The notes: generated by a model not told the origin, from the letters alone. A DNA stretch of 64,000 nucleotides from Branchiostoma floridae (GCF_000003815.2 NC_049986.1:21438191-21502190); one strand, 5' to 3'; counted from the stretch's first letter, positions 50,184 through 62,500 are shown. Translations and numbers: made by a program.

Positions 50184-50428
50184 GCGTTGACGGGTCCGGG
50201 TATTTAGCGGAATAACCCGGAATAACCCGGAATAACCCGGAATAACCTTAATAAAGGATGAAAGCTACCGAAATACAGTGTGCTTTGATAAGTTAAGATC
50301 GCAGAATGCAATATTTTGGCATAAAATAATGTATATATGGCCATGGGAACAAGAAATATTACGGTTATTCCGGGTTATTCCGGGTCATTTCGGGTTATTC
50401 CGGTAAATACCCTCACGGGCGTTGACGG
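50184..50428. mobile_element. Element with inverted GGAATAACCC arrays and 10-bp flanking repeats
   Basis: GCGTTGACGG at 50184-50193 and 50419-50428 flank a 225-bp segment. Its left end has four GGAATAACCC-type units after GGGTATTTA; its right end has the inverted units (GGTTATTCCG) before TAAATACCC. The inner AT-rich part shows no ORF. This looks like a DNA transposon whose ends are short tandem arrays. Confidence 0.75.
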
Positions 50429-51311
50429 TGCGGAGGAGGTGAGATTTTTATCGTACAGAAATTGGTACAGTTTGTAAAGTTATCTTTCTGGAATTCGGAT
50501 GTATTAAAATATAACATTACATTCTAAGGCGTAGTGTCATGTGAGTAAAATGAGCACGACATTTGACGAAAGATTTTGTGGAGGGTATACAGTCAAGTTT
50601 ATTGTGCAACGATTGGAACAGTTTACGTGCGGGTGGGAGGGGGGCGTGCGTCTATATATGCAGCTGCAGGAGGTCCTGCAGGACATTTTCGATCGTAAGA
50701 GTAACGTACAATTTGAAAAGATAGTGATCATGAATTCGGACACATTGAAACATATTTCCAAGGAACGGTATATAGTTTTTTTAGTAAAACCAGTGTGTGG
50801 GGATTGACGAGAATTTAGATAGTTTAATGGTGCACTGTGCTTGAGCCGATGCGAGGCATTATGCAGGGCATTTTTGATTGTAAAAATATCGTACAAGTTG
50901 AAAAGATGGATCGGATTCTAATACATTAAAACATACATTTCCAAAGAATAGTAGAAAACAACGGATTGTAGCTAACTGTTAAACAATCAGCAAAGCAGTT
51001 GGCAAGATGTCACACCTGAACTTTTGTAGATTTTTGCTTTTTGTTGGTACTAGTAAGATGTTATGTGATCAAGACAATATTTTCTTTCTGTTTCAGTGAC
51101 GCCTTAGACTGTTCTCTGCTATATATACAAGTGACACAGTAATATACAGAAACTTACAGCTAGCAAAAGTCTGTACTCAATAAGATTTTACACAGTACAC
51201 ATTTATACTTCTTCTGCTGAAATCTACGCATTACATTTTGCATCCAACCAAAGAGGTTTGAAAGAGAGTCCTTGATCCAACCAAATTAGACCTTGAGACC
51301 TATTAACAGAT
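50429..51311. other. Non-coding DNA upstream of the peptidase ORF
   Basis: An imperfect duplication is visible: GCAGGACATTTTCGATCGTAA..TTTGAAAAGAT..ACATTGAAACATATTTCCAA near 50675-50763 recurs near 50855-50945. It may belong to the downstream element; its start could not be fixed. Confidence 0.4.
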
Positions 51312-51635
51312 CATTGATCACTGTGCATTTTGCACATACCAGACTCAATCGTGCCACTGAGCACTGCATTTTGCACACACCAGACCAATTGTGCCACTGA
51401 GCACTGTGCATTTTGCACACACCAGACCTATCGTGCCATTGAGCACTGTGCATTTTGCACACACCAGACCTATCGTGCCATTGAGCACTGTGCATTTTGC
51501 ACACACCAGACCAATCGTGCCATTGAGCACTGTGCATTTTGCACACACCAGACCAATCGTGCCATTGAGCACTGTGCATTTTGCACACACCAGACTCAAT
51601 CGTGCCACTGAGCACTGTGCATTGTGCAAATAAAG
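51312..51635. repeat. 42-bp tandem array (about eight units)
   Basis: Units centred on GTGCATTTTGCAC (itself an inverted repeat) joined by ACACCAGACC(A/T)ATCGTGCCA-type sequence. Spacing is 40-42 bp from about 51323 to 51620. Because 42 is a multiple of three, frames stay open on both strands and give repetitive ORFs that I do not regard as genes. The array ends 30 bp before the ATG of the peptidase ORF and may be its promoter or 5' leader. Confidence 0.9.
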
Positions 51636-51664
51636 TCAAGCAAAGAACACATATATTGTGAACA

Positions 51665-52939
51665 ATGTGTGAATCTATTTTATCGGGAAAATACCACCAA
51701 GGTGACATCATTTTCAGTGGAGATAATAGAGGCAAACAATGCACTGCAAATGCTTTAATGGCAGTTGTTAACCACAGTACTTGCAGACAAGCAATTACCT
51801 GGACAAGTACAGACCTTGATGGTGTACTTTTTCAAGGAGATGCACTATACACCTACATAAAACCATCACTAAGATCTGGTGTGGAGTTCCTCTCCGTTGA
51901 TGATATTCCAGACTATTTGCAACTTTACAACAATACTGTACGTGTATCAATAAAAGAGTCTTACACTGGAGACATATTTGCCACAGAAGCAGTCTATCCT
52001 TATTACACCTTAAAGAAAGCCCTAGAAGCAGCATTTGCTGAATCCAACACTTGTCTTTTCATAACAGCACATGGAATAACTGGTTCAACAGTAGCATTGT
52101 TGCACGCTGATAACAAGTATTTTGTTTATGACTCACATGCCAGAAGTCCCATAACAGCATTGCCAGATAGCCATGGCACTTCTACTTTAAGCATGCACAG
52201 TTCAAACAGCAATCTAGTTTCATTCTTGCAACAACTTAACTGGAACACAACATGCAATTTTGAGGTTGTCCCAGTACAAGCAGAAAATGTTTTCTTATCA
52301 GTTGAACCTACTGGTATACACATTATCAATCTGACTAGCAATGTTTCTTCTATGATTGAGTCAGAAAACTGCTTTCAAGTTCAACAACAACACACATACA
52401 CCTTGGTTAAACCAGAGTTTGTATCTACGAAAGAGAACCTACAACAACCAAACACAGCATTTCCATTTGCACCACATTGTAACCAAAGTACTGGGAAAAA
52501 CATTGTGCCATGCACCACAAGCAAACATCCAAGTGCTATGCCAGAGAACAGGAATGAAGGCCTCTTGAATCAATTAGTAATGTCACCAAATGCAGCATCA
52601 AATTTAAATGATAAAAAAGTGCAAGGTCTTGCAATCCAAAGCGCAATATGCAAGGACAAACAAGAAAAACAAACCTATCAACAGAAGACAGAGAGTCTTG
52701 CAGAACAAAGAACATCATACAAAGCAAAGAAAGCAAATGAGACCTGTGAGCAGAAGAAAGAACGACAATGCACATCCGGGACCTCTTCCCGCCTTTGGCT
52801 GTGGTCTCGCACCGGAGTTTCTTTTACGATTTTTATATCCGGCACACAGCGCACACAAGGGATACAATTCCGCCCACAAAAGTACGCCGGAAAATCCAAT
52901 TATACCAGTGAACAAAGGTTTCCAGCCAACTTCCCATAG
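51665..52939 (+). CDS. Herpesvirus-tegument-like (C76-type) cysteine peptidase ORF of a Helitron-like element, truncated
   Basis: A 424-codon uninterrupted ORF starting at the ATG after the 42-bp array. Residues 19-62 (GDNRGKQCTANAL, then W, TDLDGVL, GDALY) and 152-160 (YFVYDSHAR) match the conserved blocks of the C76-type deubiquitinating peptidase fold: Gln25-Cys26 as catalytic dyad start and Asp156-x-His158. Such domains occur as a first ORF in animal Helitron-like transposons as well as in herpesvirus tegument proteins; here the transposon origin is inferred from the following basic, Gln-rich tail (about 325-370, KQEKQTYQQ, KKERQ) typical of Helitron ORFs, and from the AT-rich composition. 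After about codon 369 (near 52770) the sequence changes character, so the last 55 residues are probably a foreign join and the Rep/helicase part is absent. Confidence 0.6.
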   Translation: MCESILSGKYHQGDIIFSGDNRGKQCTANALMAVVNHSTCRQAITWTSTDLDGVLFQGDALYTYIKPSLRSGVEFLSVDDIPDYLQLYNNTVRVSIKESYTGDIFATEAVYPYYTLKKALEAAFAESNTCLFITAHGITGSTVALLHADNKYFVYDSHARSPITALPDSHGTSTLSMHSSNSNLVSFLQQLNWNTTCNFEVVPVQAENVFLSVEPTGIHIINLTSNVSSMIESENCFQVQQQHTYTLVKPEFVSTKENLQQPNTAFPFAPHCNQSTGKNIVPCTTSKHPSAMPENRNEGLLNQLVMSPNAASNLNDKKVQGLAIQSAICKDKQEKQTYQQKTESLAEQRTSYKAKKANETCEQKKERQCTSGTSSRLWLWSRTGVSFTIFISGTQRTQGIQFRPQKYAGKSNYTSEQRFPANFP

Positions 52940-53242
52940 ATTTTAGATATAAACTTCTAGTTTAATAATGATGCACATTTTACTGGAACACAACATGAAA
53001 TTTTGAGGTAGTCCTTCCAAATGCGCCCCGGCCAGCTTTTTTTAAAAGCTTTCTTGTTTCAGACTCCGCTGAGTGTCAACACGAGACATGTTGGCTTCGT
53101 GCACAGAGTCCAGTGGATAGCAGCGCTATTGGCGATATTATTGAGTACTGCAAGCAAAGAGACGACGCCAATTTTACGAAGGAAAAGCAACGAAAATAGA
53201 AATCACAGATACAATGGTGGAATTAAGCTGATCTAAACGTCT
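52776..53242. other. Junction region downstream of the peptidase ORF
   Basis: GC-richer sequence begins abruptly near 52772. At 52983-53016 a segment (CTGGAACACAACATG.. TTTTGAGGT.GTCC) repeats the ORF interior at 52239-52271, so a second fragment of the same element or a rearrangement lies here. The rest up to the ODAD3 polyadenylation signal has no recognised feature. Confidence 0.5.
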
Positions 53243-53248
53243 TTTATT
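53243..53248 (-). terminator. Candidate polyadenylation signal of ODAD3
   Basis: AATAAA on the minus strand, about 170 nt past the ODAD3 stop codon. Confidence 0.5.
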
Positions 53249-53416
53249 CAGTTTTGTAGAATAGTACAGAGCGGGTTAGTGGCGTCTAATTTTTAGCCTC
53301 CTTAGTCTTCTCTGTCCTGAATCAACGGTGGAAGCAAGAACTATCAAAAGCAGAGATTAAACTTTTTGTCAAACTTGTTTTTTTTTCAAGCATCATTTGA
53401 GCGATAACTGTGCCGT

Positions 53417-53544
53417 CTAGTTCTTCGACTTCTTGGTCTTCTTCTTCTTGGGCCTGTGCACGTCCAACAGCTGGTCTCCCAGCCGCTTGATGTCGGAGCG
53501 GGACAGCGCTTCCTCGTGCTCCTGCGACTCGTACTCGTACGTAT
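53417..53544 (-). CDS. ODAD3: ODAD3 exon 14 (terminal)
   Basis: 128 nt; acceptor CCCCAG. Encodes the acidic DTYEYESQEHEEALSRSD segment, then KRLGDQLLDVHRP and the basic tail KKKKTKKSKN before TAG at 53417-53419. Confidence 0.9.
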
Positions 53545-56500
53545 CTGGGGAGGGCGACAAGGCATTAAAGGTACATGTAACTTTAATGTGTACTTTTATG
53601 GACTCCAGGAAGAATAGAGTTTACGAGAAAATTGTAAAGTCTAATGGAGATCTCAATATAAAACAGATAACGATATTCACGATATTCAGTAACAGGCACT
53701 GGGCAGAAACTCGTACTCGTACGTACTCGAGTGACAAGGAATTAACGGTTAATCTGCCCTAATGTTACATTCAGCACCAAGGACATGGGACGATTTGCGT
53801 TCAAATGGTCCAAATGCGGTTAATATCAACATCAGATGTACAAAGAAAGGGAATAAAAGTCCGAATAATATTAAGTTGGAAAAATTGCAAAACTCTAAAA
53901 AATGATCCGTAGATCTTGCTTAATCACACAAAGAATCTCACAAGACAAATACAGAAGGTCAGAAGATATTCTCACCTTCATAGTCCGACTCCTCCTTCTC
54001 CACGGTGATCCTAACGTTGTCTTTACGCAGGCCGCCTTCCAGGAATGCCTGGAACTGCAATTCAAACATTTTCAACCATAGACAATATTGTCTTTTCTAG
54101 GAGCAAAAAAGGTCCATTTTGGTCTATTCTTGTCTTCTTGCCATTCGTATCAGTCTATCGAAATCGAAGAAATCCGATCGGATAACAAACTTCAACCATT
54201 TGAGATAGATAACCGCAAAAGTATGTCGCAGGGTTATATATCAAGTGCGTGGGGTGGTAACTGCAGTCAACAGTTGAAATATTCGACCGTAGAAAACATT
54301 GTGTTTTATAGAAGCAAAACGGGTGATAGCTTAATTCAGGTTGATCCACTGTAGCATAGCCCTTCTAAGAAGTCTCAAAATCGAAAAAATCCGGTAAAAC
54401 TTCTTTCTCGCAACCAGTCGAAATAGATCCATCGCTCCGCTGCATAAACTGATTATACGTCAATATAGAATACAACACGGTGTATTCCGTATCACCCAAG
54501 GTATCAGCCCGACCACGGGTCGGATCGCCCGAAGGCCGGAGGGTGATCCGACCCGCGGGAGGGCTGAGACCGAGGGTGATGCGGAATACACCGTGTTGTA
54601 TTTTATTTATGTCATACCCACCTGAGAAAACCCATGTTTTGATGCGAAATGCGCCAGAAGTTGAACAAATTTGGTGCCCTCGAACAATAAGTGTTGCAAC
54701 AGCAATGTTCCAACGTCCGAATCAGGTATTCGAATTGCCAACCGGCCCGCTCGAAACAGTTCGATTTATTCGAATGGAGCCTGTGTGATACGCCTTTCGA
54801 ACCTGTGTGATACGGAAACGTACGGCCCGGTCCGGAACACCCGTATCGAACGTTTTCGCGTCACAGGTATGACATAAAAGGGTTTATGTATCAAGTGCGT
54901 GGGCCGGTAGACTTACCCCAGAGCTCGCCATATTCTTGTCCCTCTCGGCCCCTGGCGGCCCGACCTTGAGCTGCAGCTGTTTCATCAGGAGGAGCAGCTT
55001 CTGTTCGCATACGTCCAGATGGTCCCGCACCTCCATCTTACTCGAAGGGACCGGGAACTTCTGTAACAAAGACGGCGTGCGCGGCGTAACTGGTAGAGTG
55101 TTGGACTAGGAGCTTAGTGATTCCCCGAGTTCGATACTCGCCGTTTCTCCCGACGTTTTGTCCTTGCAGCTGCGCCCTTGGAAATGCACGTTTACACGAC
55201 CTTCCTAACTAACTACATCCAAATGTAAAAACTGATTTCTTAACTTAAACGGTCTACCTCAACATCAGAAGTAGAAAGAAAGGTTTAGCTTCTACCCTAA
55301 CATTGTATTCAGAACCAAGGACAGGTACAACAGAGTGAATGTTGACTAGCATAACTCAGCTGCATAAGGTAGTGTAATGCGGTGCAAAGCGGTTTTTATC
55401 AGATGCAGAGAGAAAAGGTCAGGTTCCACCCTCATATTACATTCAGCACCAAGGACAGGGATAACGTTGGTGTGTACGTTTATGAAGTACATTTTGTACA
55501 AGTGGTCCAAACACGGTCTATATCAACATCCGAAGTAGAGTGAAATGGTTAACTAGCTTCTGCCCCAATGTTACATTCAGTACCAAGGATAATGAACGAT
55601 TTGCGTTCGACATGTGGTTGACATCAACATCAGATGTACAAAGAAAGGGTAATCTTCAGCACCAAGAACAGGGACAACATCATGAATCTTTTGCATTGTT
55701 GTGTTTTCAATAATGATATACAGCATACAAAGTGCGTTTCACACCAGCACCAGAAAAAGGAAGAAATTTCTAGCTCCTTATTGAATTCAGCACCAAGGAC
55801 AGGGACAACTAACTTTTCCACCACTGAAATCACCGCATATGAAGTGCGGCCTGTGTCAACATTAGAACTTGAACGGAGAGGAAAGTCTGTATTCATCTAC
55901 TATTAATAAGTTTAAGTGTCCTGTCATTTTATTTTCCATGATGTACAAGTGGCATCGACAATAAATACGTTGTGCAGTAAACTAAGTCCACCGCCACTTT
56001 GTATTTATCTATTCGTTTCTATTATTTGATGTTTCTTTGAACTAAACAGTTTCTAACCTTAACGCTGCGCGTTCTGAGTCCTCTCCTGATTTGAGATTCT
56101 CACGAATAAATGAAGTTTAAACAAACAAACAAACAAACACACTAACATAAGAAGTTGAACACAGAGGAAGTCTCTAACCTTGACGCTGATCTTGACGCTG
56201 CTGAGTTTGTCCATGAGATTGTGGATGCCGGTGGTGGCCTGTCTCAGCGCGTTCTGTGTCCGCTCCCGATTTGAGATTCTCATGTATAAATAAAGTTTAA
56301 ACAAACAAACAAACACACTAACATAAGAAGTTGAACACAGAGGAAGTCCCTTACCTTGACGCTGATCTTGACGCTGCCGAGTTTGTCAATGAGATTGTGG
56401 ATGCCGGTGGTGGCCTGCCTCAGCGCGTTCTGAGTCCTCTCCCGATTTGAGATTCTCATGAATAAATAAAGTTTAAACAAATAAACAAACAAACAAACAA

Positions 56501-59500
56501 ACAAACAAACACACTAACAGTAGAAGTAGAACACAGAGGAAGTCCCTTACCTTGACGCTGATCTTGACGCTGCTGAGTTTGTCCATGAGGTTGTGGATGC
56601 CGGCGGTGGCCTGCCTCAGCGCGTTCTGTGTCCGCTCCCGATTTGAGATTCATATGAATAAATAAAGTTTAAACTAACAAACACACTAACGTTAGAAGTT
56701 GAACACAGAGGAAGTCCCTTACCTTGTCGCTGATCTTGACGCTGCTGAGTTTGTCAATGAGGTTGTATTATTCTATGTTTCTGTACATGTATTATTTCAT
56801 GTTTCTGTACATGTGAATAAAGAAAGTCTCTGACCTTGACGCTGATCTTGACGCTGCTGAGTTTGCCCATGAGGTTGTGGATGCCGGTTGTGGCCTGTCT
56901 CAGCGCGTTCTGTGTCCTCTCCAGCCTGGCTTGTATTATTCTATGTTTCTGTACGTGTGAATAAGGAAAGTCTCTGACCTTAACGCTGATCTTGACGCTG
57001 CTGAGTTTGCCCATGAGGTTGTGGATGCCGGTTGTGGCCTGTCTCAGCGCGTTCTGTGTCCTCTCCAGCCTGGCATGTATTATTCTATGTTTCTGTACGT
57101 GTGAATAAGGAAAGTCTCTGACCTTAACGCTGATCTTGACGCTGCTGAGTTTGCCCATGAGGTTGTGGATGCCGGTTGTGGCCTGTCTCAGCACGTTCTG
57201 AGTCCGCTCCAGCCGGGCCTGCGCACGGGACAGCCGCTCATCCTCCTGCTTCACGTGGTCTCCCATCTGTTCTAACAGCAGCACGTTCCTGGTAGGAAAA
57301 ATAGAGCAAAGACATGAACACGTTTTGAACGTTCATATGTGCTGGTTTCATTCTGGTACAAAAACTTGACTTAAGCAAATTTTCGACTGAACAGCTCGAC
57401 ATTTTAAGATAAAAGAACACTTAGAATCACACGCTGCTTATTGAAAAAAAAAACAACGAGAGAGACATTAGATCTAGAAGGTGCTAAGGTTAGGTCTGAT
57501 GAGCTGGTGGGTCGTTCAGTGTGATATAACCAGCTGCTACTGCGAAGCTGGTGTGTTGCGACGAAGGAGGATTATGCCGACAATATAGATAAGTAGGTGA
57601 CAGCAAAGCCCAACAGCAAAGCAGCCCTTGTGCATACCAACGGCCTCCCAATTTCAGCCCCGAGGACGGTGCCCTTAAAGTAACTGAACCTTTACCTCTT
57701 GCACAAACCTCGGGACACTTAACAAATACGGGAGGTAAACATGGCATAATCGTACTGTTGCTCCCTAACCCACTCACTGAGAGAGCCCGGCCTCCCCGCT
57801 GAACTTGAGCTGCTCGAACTCGGCGGTGACCCTGCCCTTGTCCTCCCGCAGCTTGGCTCGGAGCTGCTCGGCGTCTCGGCACTGCTTCTCCAGGTGCCGG
57901 GTCGTGCCGTCCTGCGTCTGGAACTGCCACACGATGTCCTGGGTACAAAAAAAGTACTCAAATAAACTTGGATGTTCTGTATATACAAAAAAATGCGCGA
58001 AAAGAGGATTGAATTATTGACACCCGTGGCCATACTAAACGGACGATATGTACAGTATTTTTTGTATGACCCACTCACATAAGTAGGCCTTGTGCTCGTA
58101 TTGTTAAAAACTATGAAAAATGAAGTAGGTACTGGCATCATTCTATAATCAAACTAACTGGAACTGCCACACGATGCCCTGGGTGGGACAACAGAGAAAC
58201 GGGTCATGATATATAGATGCAATGATTTGATTAAAAAGGAGTTTAAGCTAATGTTAAGGCATTGTCTTATGTCCTCAATCGTAAGTTGGATAGTGTCTTA
58301 CTTACGTTGATGTCAAAGACCACAGTTGCCTCCTTGATCAGGCGGAAAGCCTCCTCGTAAGTCTGGATCTGTTCCGCGCTCTTGGTGATGGAGAGGTGGG
58401 AAACCTGGTTGTCTGTTGGGAAGAAGTTACGACATATTAGTTATATTTCAAGTGGATCATCTAATTGCTTTTAGGCCGAATTTTCTCTGTATCTGTATCT
58501 GTATCTGTATCTGTATCTGTATCTGTATCTATAAAGCCAGTATAACCGCCCTTCAGCGTAACACTCCAGCTTCGCAGGCACGCGGCACGGCAGCAGCTAG
58601 TTATGTTACACCGAATGACCTGTCACACCTAGCTTTTGCACATCTATCTGCAAATTTGCTCTTTAAAACTATCTAACGCAGGTTTGTTGGTTCGTAAGTG
58701 CCAATTTAACTTCCATGATGTTAGTCTTTAGAAAATATGGATTGAATGCCTACCGTGGGCGTGGTCGTCGGCATGGAAGGTGGCACGCTGGGCCTGGAGG
58801 GGTGAGACATGGTACAGAGAATGTTGGATGCTGGGACGCCATTGCCGTAGATTTTTATCAACCAATGTAAAGGTATTCGTGTCGTGCGATCTATCAATAG
58901 TACGTCACCACTATATCACATCACTTTAGATTCAGATCATTTGCCATGCCTTTAGCTCATGTCATCTATATTGAATTTGAACTATCATTTTAAGTACGGT
59001 GTTGATTGACGTGCCGTTTCCCTGACAACGCTCACCCGTTTCTCGGCCTTCTCCGCAAACTCCTTCTGCTTTTCCACCTGCTTCTTCTTCTCGTTCAGCG
59101 TCTGCTCGCGCATGCGCTTCGCCTCGAAATGGGCCTGCTCCTGTTTCTGCAAATCTACCTGTAATAAGAACAGGAAATGACATGATTTTAATTTCTGTCT
59201 TTGTGAGGAAGGGCACAGAGCAAAGTTGTTGAAAATTGCAACCAAAAATTGCCGTTGAACTTCGAAGGAACGCATACGGAATGGAAAGAAGAAATGAACG
59301 TCTGGAACAGTGGGAGCGCAACAGCAACTAGAAATGTTAGCATATACACAATGTTTGCCTGCATATGATCTAGCCTAACAAATTACTGCTCTGTTTACTC
59401 TTACTCAAACACGCTGTATGATGATCAGCCCCTCCGACTCCCTCCCTTGCCTGTTGCAATTTATAAAATCAAACACCAGGCAACCGGCTGCTACATGTCA

Positions 59501-62500
59501 CTGTCCCTTATTTGTTTAAAANNNNNNNNNNNNNNNNNNNNNNNNNNNNNNNNNNNNNNNNNNNNNNNNNNNNNNNNNNNNNNNNNNNNNNNNNNNNNNN
59601 NNNNNNNNNNNNNNNNNNNNNCGTGAGCACGCTTATCGAACTCTAATGAGGAAGAAACGAGGAAAATCAATTTGTTTCCTTTCCGTGAACTTCGGAAACA
59701 ACGCGAGCAAAACAGCAAGTATCCGCCCTTGTGTACCAACCGACGACCCATTTCAGCACCAAGGACATCACACACGAACGCAGCACTATTTAACCCGGTT
59801 ACAGCCGAACGCTTTCCGGAGGCTCGGGGAGGCGTAATGTCGCATCCGAAAGTTTTAGCAACCATACATCAACACCAAAGCCACTCGTTACCTTGGCGGC
59901 GTCCTTGGAGAGCTGCGCGTCCTGCTGGATGGACCGCAGCTCCGCCAGCTCTTTGTTCTGTGCGCGGATCGCCAGCTCCATGGCGTCTAACTTCTCAGGG
60001 AACACAAGGCTTTCCTGGGGGATTGGACAACACAAACGGGCAAAGGTATTTCTGAGATTCCATTGACGTATTTTCTACATCATCTTTTTTAAAGTAATAA
60101 CAACTAGCGTATTGTTTGTCCATGCAGTGAGATGTTGTTGGCTATCCAACGATTTGGTACCTTTGCTAAACTTAGCTTTCTATAAGTTCTTTCTGGTTGG
60201 CAAGGTTGTGTGTCACGTTTGCGCTATTTCTGTGCTGTGAGATTACCTTCTGATTAACATAAAACAGCAAAACATCGTACAAGCCAAATTTCTTGAGTGT
60301 TCATCCAACCAAGTCGGAACGCGGAACATGTGAACTAGTTCCTACCTCCTTAAGATAGTGCATGATCTCCTCGTACGTGTGGCGGATGTTCTTGGCGGTG
60401 TTGATCCGGATCCGCATCTTGTCGATCCGGTTCTCCAGCTGTCGGATCACCTGGTAGATCAAGCAAATTCAAGAGAACGAGTTTCCGTCAGAGAACTAGT
60501 ATCAAGTTGTTAGGGGCATTTCCGTACATAGAGGAATAAATTGCGTTTTCGGAGCAAACGTTAAGAGTGCGAAGTGTTTCAACTGAGTACCAGACTCCTA
60601 GAGGCATCAGGATGAGTGGGTGGAAAGAAGACGCTTGTGATCACGACTTGCAACGGAAATGAAGCCTTTTGCCCGAAATAAGATGGATATGAACAAGTAT
60701 AGAGAGAAGATACTGAAATAAGCTTAAACGATATTTTTGCTCTCTGTTTGTTTTGCTAGTTTCTGTGGCACATTTTACGGGATCGCATTTCCTACAAGAC
60801 GCCTTAAGTATCTCAAAGAATAGAATCTTAATAGAAACGTTATGATCATGACCTGTTCCTTGTCTTTTTGGTGTCGAAAATTTGATCACATAACGCGCTA
60901 CGTTTTACGTGTCATTTTTAGTAAGGCGCAAAAAACAAAAAAAGCAAAAATCAAATAATATCTGTTTGGATATCGACGCCGACCTGTTCCTGTTCGATGT
61001 CCTTGGGTCCCTTTGACCCCGCCAGCTCCATGGAGTCCAGCAGGGTCTGCAGGTCGCGCAGGCGCAGTTCGCACATGCTCCGCTGGTGCTGCATGGCGTT
61101 GTACCGCTTCGCCTCCTCACAACCCTTCTGGTCCATCAGGTCAATGGCTTTCTGTGTGTCAAAGGAACAAGACGTGTTAAGAACGGCGCGCAGATGTTAG
61201 ATAAGCTGTGCATTTTATGGATTCAAAAGGTTATAGGTACAGAGTCAGAGTAACGAACCCTGACATTCATCCTACTGAAATGGGTTGCGTCAAAAGCTGC
61301 CGAACAATTATTGTTGTAGTGAAGTGTACCGAGTAGATTTAAAATAAGGTCTTTTGAGATCAATTTGCGTATCTGAGTAGGAGAATGCGTTCACATATGC
61401 GTGATGTCTTAGAGCTGTTATACTTATCAATGGAAAAGAAGTCACATTTGAAATTTGGCTGGTAGTTCCTGACCTTAGCGGTGTTCCTGAGCATGGCCAG
61501 TCGGGTAGTCTTACGCTCCAGAAACACCTTGTGGATCACCTCCTCGTCCCGCTGAAAAATATATATAGATTAAACCGACAACGATCGTCAACGAACGGCA
61601 GTTACCCCACAAAAACATCCACGTTGACCACATCAAAACAATAGCTTTGGTGCCAACGATGTAGAAATGTATATGATTATAAACAATGGCAAGTTCAAGA
61701 AAACGTTTAGGGGCCTTGATATCAATGTGAAACCGACATTGGAATAATAGGTCTCTTTTTTACATAGAAAGTCTAGGTTTGTTTAGAGATAGTACAGAGA
61801 CCTGCTCTCCCGTTCTAAGACTATGCCACACGCTAATCAGCCGTAATCTAGCGGAGAAGACATTGAGGCAGTTAAGTTTTGTCTAACGACAGTACGACAT
61901 AGACCTGTAGTGACGGTCTCATTGCTAGTGACTCTGCCCTCGCCACCCACTAAAATGGGAAGACTTTGAGAAAGTCTAGGATTGTTGAAGGATATTCTTG
62001 TTCTTCTTCTTCTTATTAATACAAAGACATTAATCTCTAAACAGATCCCACGGCAGCCTAAGATAGTATCAAAAGCTGGCAGAGGAGTGAAACTGGCCTA
62101 GGAGTGTGTTTGGCTACCGGTAGCTTGGAGAATACAAAGACATGTTTTCACGTCAGTCTGCGACTCTGCCAGTGCCACACGCTATGGTGGGAAGTCATTG
62201 AGAAAGTCTAGGTTTGTTGTAAGATGGAAAGACTTTTTGTTAAGTTTAAGGAAAGTACAAAGACATATCCTCACGTTCTGCGACTCTGCCAGTGCCACCC
62301 TGTGGTCCTTGTTCCCGGCGTGCAGCGCCAGGACCAGGTTCTCGTTCTTCGCGATGGCTCGCTGGGACGCCTCATAGTACGCCTGTCTGTCACGGTCTGG
62401 GACAGGCACAAATAAACTCTGAATTGTGTAAACTCGTCTAACGTACAGTTTACTTTACAGAGCAATGCCAACTGGCCACTTGCCGCAAGTCCGCCCACAT

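Noticed and set aside
51312-51635. CRISPR array
   Set aside because: Units are directly adjacent 42-mers with no unique spacers, in animal DNA.
51286-51744. Repetitive minus- and plus-strand ORFs of 80-152 codons
   Set aside because: A 42-bp tandem array (multiple of three) keeps all frames open; the ORFs overlap on both strands.
55069-55150. Functional tRNA gene
   Set aside because: A and B boxes are recognisable but the arms do not pair well, and a SINE-type body follows.
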